DNA of 64,000 nucleotides from positions 38,212,451 through 38,276,450 of the forward strand of contig NC_082694.2 in the NCBI RefSeq assembly GCF_949987515.2. Reading direction: 5' to 3'. Under the pieces are notes generated by a model that was not told the DNA's origin, did no database searches, and worked only from the letters and a program-made list of their open reading frames with translations. The position numbers were made by a program, and so were the translations under genes. Shown in pieces: positions 57,422-64,000 of the stretch. The DNA comes from Delphinus delphis (lineage: Eukaryota; Chordata; Mammalia; Artiodactyla; Delphinidae). Numbering within the stretch: the stretch's first letter is position 1; every line of letters starts with the position of its first letter.

Positions 57422-57854
57422 TCTATAGAAAATTGTGGAAGAAATCAGATGTCATGACAGAGAACAGTATCTTTCAGAGATAATCCCATATTGGCATATA
57501 AAACATTAAATTTAATCATACATACAGCACACATAACACAACCCATACCAAAATTTCTACAATTTAGTATCATATGGCTTTCTTTTTTAAAAAAGGAACC
57601 AGTTGAAACATAAATTTTTATTAAAGATGAACCTTAAAGGAAGTTAAAATTTATAAAAATTACATTCTAAGTTAAAACAAAGCCAAAAGAAGTAGGTGTT
57701 TTATTATGACCAAAACCCCCTGACTTTTTATATTTCTGTAGTTTATAAGGATTATAAACTAGGATCCATTCTAGCAGAACACATTATTTATGCCTTTCTT
57801 AAGGCATTTACCATATAATACAGGATTCTTTAAGACATGGACTACCACATTCAC

Positions 57855-57899
57855 CTTTGTGTACAGAGCAGGGTATAGCACATTAGGGACTCAATAAAT
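57855..57899 (+). mobile_element. L2/MIR-type 3' end fragment
   Basis: 'agcagggtatagcaca' and 'gggactcaataaata' only; short. Confidence 0.4.
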
Positions 57900-57900
57900 A

Positions 57901-58021
57901 CAGTTGTCCCTTGGTGTCCACAGATCACAGATGCTCAAGTCTCTTATATGAAATGGCATAGTACAGTTGTCCTTCTGTATCCTCTGATGCAGAAGCCACG
58001 AATAAGCAGGACTGACTGTAT
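57901..58021 (+). mobile_element. Tigger-type MITE(s), MER2/MER44-like
   Basis: Begins 'cagttgtcccttggtgtcc', has 'gatgctcaagtctcttatat' and 'aaatggcatagta', then a second start 'cagttgtccttctgtatcc' and end 'gcaggactgactgta'. Either two adjacent elements or one nested in another. Confidence 0.7.
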
Positions 58022-58382
58022 TTGATAGGTAAATCAAAGATAGAAATTTTCTTTAAAAATATTCCTACCCAGGAACTCCTTCAACCCAAGTCAAGTTTTC
58101 AGACCTAGAATAGTTGCTTTGAGATAGGAGAACCAAAAAAAGGTCTTCAATTAATACGCATTTTACTCTAAACGAAGAAAGAAAGGAAAAAAACTTACAG
58201 AACACCTCATTACAGGTCATTTGAGCCTATTCACATAATCTGCAAATTCTAGCTGGTAATGTGCAGTTGCTGCTTTATCATGTGATGTCCAGTGACACAA
58301 AAAATATAACATCAAATAGTTGTTTGCCAATCCTTCACAGAAGTAGGAGTACATCTCATGAGTTATTATCTTAATTCCCAAA

Positions 58383-58612
58383 AGTGAGGGAGGGGCAAGA
58401 TAGGGGTTGGGGATTAATAGGTACAAACTATTACGTATAAAATAAATAAGTTACAGGATATATTGTACAACACAGGGAATATAGCCAATATTTTATAATA
58501 ACTAGAGTATAACCTTTAAAAATTGTGAATCACTATGTTGTACACCTGTAACTTATATAATACTGTACATCAACTATATCTCAGTTAAAAATATATTATA
58601 AAAATAAAATTA
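58383..58612 (+). mobile_element. LINE-1 3' UTR
   Basis: 'gttggggattaataggtaca', 'acaacacagggaatatagcc' and 'tgttgtacacctgtaactta' are an L1 3' UTR. Confidence 0.78.
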
Positions 58613-58816
58613 GGGCTTCCCTGGTGGCGCAATGGTTGAGAGTCCGCCTGCCGATGCAGGGGACACGGGTTCGTGCCCCGGTCTGGGAAGATCCCACATG
58701 CCGCGGAGCGGCTGGGCCCATGAGCCATGGCCGCTGAGCCTGCGTGTCCGGAGCCTGTGCTCCGCAGTGGGAGAGGCCACAACAGTGAGAGGCCCGAGGA
58801 CCGCAAAAAAAAAAAT
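58613..58816 (+). mobile_element. CHR-type SINE, form S, in L1 3' UTR tail
   Basis: 'gggcttccctggtggcgc' to 'gaggcccgaggaccgc' plus A-rich tail. TSD 'aaataaaatta' at 58602-58612 and again in the tail junction. Confidence 0.95.
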
Positions 58817-58829
58817 AAATAAAATTAAA

Positions 58830-59722
58830 TTAAATTAAATTTTTAAAAATCATCAATGAAATTAGTAAAATTTACTTATACAAAACCTAAAGAACTATAG
58901 CAAAAGGAATCTGTTTACAAAGCTTTAAGTTTTCCAGAAAATGATATTACTAAATTCAGTATATCAAACAAAATATTTAGACTTCTTTTGGATAAGAAAT
59001 TCTTATTGTTGAGTGGCCAACTTTGTTTTCTGAACTAGAACAATTCAAGAGAAAGAACATTTTAAACATTACGTTGTTTCCAACATATCTTATCAGTGTT
59101 ACTAGCAAGCCAATATTCTACTGCCATCTAAAGTAGAAAAAGAGAACTACTGCTTACAGTTAAGACAGAAGACAAATGACTCCTGAAAATGTGATAGAAT
59201 AAGTCAAATGTTTTCAGTCTATCCTATTCATGTCTCCTGATCTAAACATTTTAAGACCAGATATTTTGCATCCATTTTTTATACTCAAGTTAATTTCTTA
59301 TTACTTAATATTTACTGTCCAAAACGTATACAGGTGAAGTTTGTTCTTAAACTGACTCAAGTATCAAAAAGATACTACTTTACATACTTTTCTTCATTTG
59401 TAAAGAAAGGCCAATACCAGATTTTAAAATATCTTACACAGTAAAATTTTTTATCATTATATAATAAATCCCAAAACTCTACTTCAGAGACAAGAAAGCT
59501 CAATATTTAAAAGCATTATGGCTTTTTCACAACTGGCTTTTCCACTGCATATATGCCACAAGAGAAATTTCAAAAGAAAAGCTGGTAAAACCATTCTTTG
59601 ACAACAATAACAAAATCACTAATGGGCAGTGACCTTGAGTCATTTTGTAAACTTGATACCAAATTCACTTTTAAGCCTCTGCTTTTACCATATGTACTTT
59701 CCACAAAAGTTTCCAGGTTATT
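58830..59722. other. Intronic DNA without recognised feature
   Basis: Apparently unique AT-rich DNA. Nothing supported. Confidence 0.45.
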
Positions 59723-60170
59723 GGGGCTTCCCTGGTGGCACACTGGTTAAGAATCCGCCTGCCAATGCAGGGGACACGGGTTCGAGCCCTGGTCCGGGAA
59801 AATCCCAGATGCTGTGGTGCAAATAAACCCATGCACCACAACTACTGAGCCTGCGCTCTAGAGCCTACGAGCCACAATTACTGAAGCCTGCACCACAACT
59901 ACGGAAGCCCACACGGCCTAGAGCCCTCACACTGCAACTACTGAGCCCATGCGCCACAACTACTGAAGCCCACGCACTCTAGGGCCCGTGTGTCGCAACT
60001 ACTGAGTCAGTGTGCTGCAACTACTGCATGCCTAGATCCTGTGCTCCACAATAAGAGAAGCCACCGCAATGAGATGCCCGCTCACCGCAATGAAGAGTAG
60101 CCCATGCTCACTGCCACTAGAGAAAGTCTGTGAGCAGCAGCGAAGACCTAACACAGCCAGAAGAAAAAAA
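59723..60170 (+). mobile_element. CHR-type SINE, expanded form L
   Basis: About 445 bp, one of the longest here. Head 'gggcttccctggtggcac', box B 'ggttcgagccc', then roughly eight 'caactactga'-type units before the usual end 'aacacagccagaag'. Confidence 0.94.
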
Positions 60171-60250
60171 TACATATTCAGAAATATAGAGTCAAATTTT
60201 TTAAAAGCCAAATGCAGAAAATTATGTATTGTATGCTCCCCCTTGTTTTT

Positions 60251-60461
60251 GTTTTTGTTTTTTGTTTTTTGCGGTACGCGGGCCTCTCACTGTTGTGGCC
60301 TCTCCCGTTGCGGAGCACAGGCTCCGGATGCGCAGCCTCAGCGGCCATGGCTCACGGGCCCAGCCACTCCGCGGCATGTGGGATCCTCCCAGACCGGAGC
60401 ACGAACCTGTGTCCCCTGCATCGGCAGGCGGACTCTCAATCACTGCCTCACCAGGGAAGCC
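60251..60461 (-). mobile_element. CHR-type SINE, form S
   Basis: (T)nG tail, 'cgggcctctcactgttgtgg', head complement 'caccagggaagcccc'. TSD approximates 'cctccttgt.ttt' on both sides. Confidence 0.94.
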
Positions 60462-60504
60462 CCTCCTCCTTGTATTTTAAAAAAGAGAGGAGAGGCTGGT
60501 GGTG

Positions 60505-61345
60505 ATGGGGTTGTGGACATTCTACCCCAAATTATGGCACCTTGGCATATTGAATATCTTAAGGTGAAGTAATTTAAGAAAAGGAAGAGGAGGAAAGTCA
60601 CCCTGACCTCCTCACCAACCTTCTCCCCAAAATAGGTCATAAAACCCTCATGTGAGAGGTGCCCTCACTATACACAGAGGAATGGAACGTCCATTCTTAT
60701 CTCGCAAAACAAAGGAATGCCAAGAAGAAGCCTACAAACAGGCCTTGCTAAATTCCCTCAGTTTACTACAATTACTTCATATTCCTTAACCTATCCTATT
60801 TCTCCATGAACTGTCCACTCTTCACCAAACATATCATAAAATACTCAGGTCTGTTTCTTTGGGTTTTCATTTCCTTCTGAAGCCTCCCTTGTCACATAAA
60901 ACTTATATTAAACAAATTTGGACACTTCTCGGGGCTTCCCTGGTGGCGCAGTGGTTAAGAATCTGCCTGCCAATGCAGGGGATACGGGTTCTAGCCCTGG
61001 TCCGGGAAGACTCCACATGCCACGGAGCAATTAAGCCTGTGCGCCACAACTACTCAGCCTGTGCTCTAGAGCCCACAAGCCACAGCTATGGAAGCCCACG
61101 CACCTAGAGCCCATGCTCTGCAACAAGAGAAGCCACTGCAATGAAAAGCCTGTGCACCGCAATGAAGAGTAGCCCCCGCTCACCGCAACTAGAGAAAGCC
61201 CACACGCAGCAACGAAGGCAGCCAAAAATAATAAATTAATTAAATAAATTTATTTTTAAAAAAATTTGTACACTTCTCTCCTGTCAATCTGTCTTTGTCA
61301 GTTTAAATTTCAGACCTGGCCAGGAATCCCAAGAGAGTCAAGGAA
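60505..61345 (+). mobile_element. Probable ERV1-type solo LTR, split by SINE
   Basis: 'ttctaccccaaattatggca', 'taaaaccctcatgtgagagg' (TATA-like region further on near 'atatcataaaatactcagg'), then after the SINE 'acttctctcctgtcaatctg' and 'ttcagacctggccaggaatc', the R-U5 layout of class I ERV LTRs. No viral coding sequence nearby. Confidence 0.6.
60931..61261 (+). mobile_element. CHR-type SINE, form L, inside LTR
   Basis: Head 'gggcttccctggtggcgc', box-B variant 'ggttctagccc', (AAAT)n tail. 17-bp TSD 'aaatttggacacttctc' at 60914-60930 and, with one mismatch, 61262-61278. Confidence 0.96.
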
Positions 61346-61394
61346 AAACTTCTTCCTTTCCTACATTGGCTAAATATAGGATATTGTCCGTATC

Positions 61395-61730
61395 AAAACA
61401 AAACTCTTGGAAATTAAAAACATGATCTAATGAAAAATTCAATTAAAAGGCTAGAAAGGGGACTTCCCTGGCGGTCCAGTGGTTAAGACTCCACGCTTCC
61501 ACTGCCGGGGGTGTGGGCTCAATCCCTGGCCGGGGAACTAAGATCCAAATGATGTGTGGTGCAGCGAAAAAAGAAAAGGCTAGAAGGCAAAGTTGAGAAG
61601 TCTACCAAACAGTAGAAGAAAAAACAAATAAATGGAAAATAGAGAAAATAAAAGAAAATTTGAGGATTCAGTCTAGAAGGTCTAACATTTGAAAAATCAG
61701 AGTGCTAGAAAGAGAATAGAGAAAAAAGAG
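61395..61730 (+). mobile_element. HAL1/L1M-type ORF1 fragment, 5' piece
   Basis: 'tggaaattaaaaacatgatc', 'aaaggctagaaggcaaagtt', 'tgaggattcagtctagaagg' follow old L1 ORF1 DNA. It continues after the younger L1 at 62660. Confidence 0.6.
61457..61573 (+). mobile_element. CHR-type SINE, form M
   Basis: 'gggacttccctggcggtcc', box-B-like 'ggctcaatccc', ends 'gtgtggtgcagcg' plus A-rich tail. Perfect 12-bp TSD 'aaaaggctagaa' at 61445-61456 and 61574-61585. Confidence 0.95.
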
Positions 61731-61741
61731 ATAAGAAAATA

Positions 61742-62648
61742 ACCAACCTAAATGTCCACTGACAGATGAATAAAGAAAATATGGTACATGAAGAAGATAT
61801 GATACAACGGAATACTACTCAGCCATAAAAAAAAGAACGAAATAATGCCATTTGCATCAACATGGATGCAACTAAAGATTATCATACTAAGTGAAGTAAG
61901 TCAGAAAGAGAAAGACAAATACCATATGATATCACTTATATGTAGCATCTAACATGACACAAATGAACCTATCTATGAAGCAGAAACACACTCATAGAGA
62001 ACAGACTTGTGGTTGGCAAGGGGGAGGGGAGGAGGGGGAGGGATGGACTGGGAGTTTGGGGTTAGTAGATGCAAACTATTACATATAGAATGGGTGGATA
62101 CCACGGTCCTACTGTATAGCACAGGGAACTATATTCAATGTCCTGGGATAAACCATAATGGAAAAGAATATAAAAGAGAATGTAGGGCTTCCCTGGTGGC
62201 GCAGTGGTTAAGAATCCACCTGCCAATGCACAGGACACGGGTTCGAGCCCTCGTCCAGGAAGATCCCACATGCTGCAGAGCAACTGAGCCCGTGCGCCAC
62301 AACTATGAGCCTGCACTCTAGAGCCCATGAGTCGCAACTACTGGGCCCATGTGCCACAACTACTGAAGCCTGCGCACCTAGAGCCCATGCTCTGCAACAA
62401 GAGAAGCCACCACAATGAGAAGCACGCACACCGCAATGAAGAGTAGCCCCAGCTCACCACAGCTAGAGAAAGCCCGCACGCAGCAACGAAGACCCAAAGC
62501 AGCTAAAAATAAAATAAATTTATTTAAAAAAAGAATGTGTATATATATATATACACACACACATATATGTATGTATAACTGAGTCACTTTGCTGTACAGC
62601 AGAAATTAACACAACATTGTAAAACAACTATACTTCAATTAAATAAAA
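61742..62648 (+). mobile_element. 5'-truncated LINE-1 3' end with nested SINE
   Basis: 'aatgtccactgacagatgaa', 'gaagtaagtcagaaagagaa', 'tgtatagcacagggaactat' and, after the SINE, 'tgtacagcagaaattaacac' then 'actatacttcaatt': cetartiodactyl L1 3' UTR. TSD near 'aagaaaataa' at 61733 and 62649. Inserted into an older L1/HAL1 copy. Confidence 0.88.
62185..62527 (+). mobile_element. CHR-type SINE, form L, in L1 3' UTR
   Basis: Head 'gggcttccctggtggcgc', box B 'ggttcgagccc', end 'aaagcagctaaaaataaaa'. Flanked by 'aagagaatgt' and 'aaaagaatgt'. Confidence 0.95.
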
Positions 62649-62659
62649 AAGAAAATAAA

Positions 62660-63060
62660 GTAGAAATACAACTTTTCCCAGAACTAAAGGGTCATGAGTC
62701 TCCAGATTGAAAGGGCACACAGTAGCCCAAAGAATGAAATGAAAATCATACATCAGTGACATTCGAGGAAATAAAGGATAAAGAGAAAATCCTAAAAGCT
62801 TCCAGAGAGAGAAAAAGACAAGTCACATTCAATGAAACAATGCCTTCAAAACTGTGACTCAATTATTCACAACCTAGAAATATCTTCTCAGCCAAACTAG
62901 CAATTAAGTGTGAGACTAGAATAAATATATCTTTTATGACTTAAAAAGAAAGAAATTACCTCTCATATATCCTTTCTTAAGGAGCTACTTGAGAACATGC
63001 TTCAGGATCTGAGAAGAGGCACAGTAAGTAAGCTGAGCCCCAGTGAGAAGATGGCTACTA
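62660..63060 (+). mobile_element. HAL1/L1M-type ORF1 fragment, 3' piece
   Basis: 'agtctccagattgaaagggc', 'cttccagagagagaaaaaga', 'agccaaactagcaattaagt', 'ctacttgagaacatgcttca' follow old L1 ORF1 DNA. Confidence 0.6.
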
Positions 63061-63309
63061 CAGCACACATCTTGGTCTGGTCAAGAGACACTCTGACAGC
63101 CAATACGGTCCCAAAGATCAAGGCAAGAAACTGAAAATTAGGTCCCAGAGCAGCCATATACTCATCCAGGAAAGACATTATCATGACTTTCATCAGCCAT
63201 ATTCATGAGAAACCTCAACCTTGGGACCAGGGCTACACAACTAGGGGAAGTTAGTTCTGTGCTGTTTCTATCTTTTCTTTTTAGTCCACTATATCTAAAA
63301 AGTAAGACT

Positions 63310-63565
63310 GGGACTTCCCTGGTTTTCCAATGGTTAAGAATCCATCTTGCAATGAAGGGGATGCCAGTTCAATCCCTGGTCGGGGAACTAAGATCCCACA
63401 TACTGCGGGGCAACTAAGCCCACGTGCCACAACTAGAGAGCCAGAGAGCCACAACTACAGAGCCCACGCACTCTGGACCCCATGTGCCACAACTAGAAAG
63501 GAGCCTGCACACCACAACGAAGAGCCCACATGCCGCAACTAAGACCCAATGCAGCCAAAATTTTT
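63310..63565 (+). mobile_element. CHR-type SINE, diverged I/L form
   Basis: Head 'gggacttccctggttttcc', box-B-like 'gttcaatccc', 'ccacaactagagagcc'. TSD 'aaaaagtaagact' at 63297-63309 and, with one mismatch, 63566-63578. Confidence 0.94.
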
Positions 63566-63578
63566 AAAAAGTAGGACT

Positions 63579-64000
63579 TTTCCCCCCTTTTCTCTTTCTT
63601 TGTTCACGCTGTCATGTGGGCTAGGAGCTACTCTAAACTGCCTATAATTTACTTAAGTTGACACAGAGTACTCTGTGACTGCCTTTTCCAAATACCCCCA
63701 ACCATTAGCTTAATGCCTATATTCTCCTGGAGCTATCTGATCCACTGGGGCAGGGACTACAGCTGTGATGTTTATTGCACTATCCCAAGCATAATGCATG
63801 GTATATAATTAAGATGCTTAGGGAAGCCAGGTGGTGCCCGGGTTGGGCACCCCCCCCCCATCTCCCAGAGGCCACTGAATCCCATCAAGTCTAAATTTGT
63901 TGAAATTTCTTGTTGGCCAATGACCAACTCTTTCCAAGCTGAGTTTTCTTCAGTGTTACACAGGCCTAAGTATCTGTACGCTGTCTTTTATTTTACGTTT
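63579..64000. other. Intronic DNA with possible L2 remnant
   Basis: 'ctggggcagggactacag' to 'cataatgcatggtatataat' may be an L2 3' end (63740-63820). A C-run lies near 63850. No gene. Confidence 0.4.

Larger units (their letters stand above)
9464..64000 (-). other. COMMD1: COMMD1 intron 1 (3' part)
   Basis: By position this is the 3' part of intron 1, at least 54.5 kb here. No stretch resembles the N-terminal exon of COMMD1 (the GC-rich first exon coding residues 1-60), so exon 1 lies beyond 64000. COMMD1 introns are very long in other mammals, which fits. Confidence 0.8.

Noticed and set aside
57132..57428. 98-residue R/K/E/G-rich frame
   Set aside because: Translation of the GGAA/GGGA microsatellite; low-complexity, no gene context.
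59723..60170. CRISPR-like array from repeated 'ccacaactactga' units
   Set aside because: Units are adjacent and degenerate within a SINE, with no spacers of even length and no cas genes.
63002..63193. 63-residue hydrophobic minus-strand frame (MKVMIMSFLDEYMAALGP)
   Set aside because: Resembles a membrane segment but lies over old L1/HAL1-type sequence and lacks splice or promoter context; not enough to call a gene.

Overview
The window looks like nuclear DNA of a cetacean. It holds about 38 copies of the CHR-type tRNA-derived SINE of whales and hippos (head 'cttccctggtggcgcagtgg', box B 'ggttcgagccc'). Cetartiodactyl-type L1s, mammal-wide MIR/L2, MaLR and DNA-transposon fossils, and AC-rich microsatellites are also present. 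Toothed and baleen whales cannot be told apart from this alone. No bacterial or phage-like system is present.

The only authentic protein-coding piece I can support is one exon on the minus strand (9182-9463). It is exon 2 of COMMD1, with a consensus acceptor and donor and 94 in-frame codons. Exons 1 and 3 are not seen, so almost the whole window is COMMD1 intron: intron 2 below 9182 and intron 1 above 9463. A second gene-derived piece at about 41500-41681 resembles the 5' end of a TMEM230 transcript. It is cut off after 39 codons and read as a truncated retrocopy.

Layout: 1-9 kb, intron 2 with old L1M/MIR remains, a MER5A-like transposon split by a SINE, and nine SINEs. 9-18 kb, exon 2, then stacked old L1 3' ends and a degraded L1 ORF2 carrying two SINEs. 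18-25 kb, mostly single-copy DNA with few insertions, an LTR remnant and a minus-strand L1. 25-29 kb, a large old SINE, an unidentified repeat and a Tigger relic. 29-35 kb, a 5'-truncated L1 with clear target-site duplication (TSD), a palindromic mariner MITE and an LTR. 35-41.5 kb, SINE-free, mostly unique sequence. 41.5-48 kb, the TMEM230-like fragment, an old L1 and a MaLR LTR. 48.5-54.9 kb, an essentially full-length but dead L1 with TSD and two nested SINEs. 55-64 kb, dense SINEs, a hAT element, a GGAA/GGGA tract grown from a SINE tail, an LTR and L1/HAL1-type pieces.

SINE forms used below: S (about 200 bp, GC-rich, ends in 'gtgagaggcccg...ccgca' plus A-run); L (290-450 bp, repeated 'ccacaactactga' units, ends 'cccaacgcagccaaaaataaata'); I (about 190 bp, contains 'actaagagtttgcatgcc'); M (about 115 bp, head then 'gtggccaaaa'). 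Most copies have intact TSDs, quoted where seen. Family names come from recognition of sequence, not from a database search.
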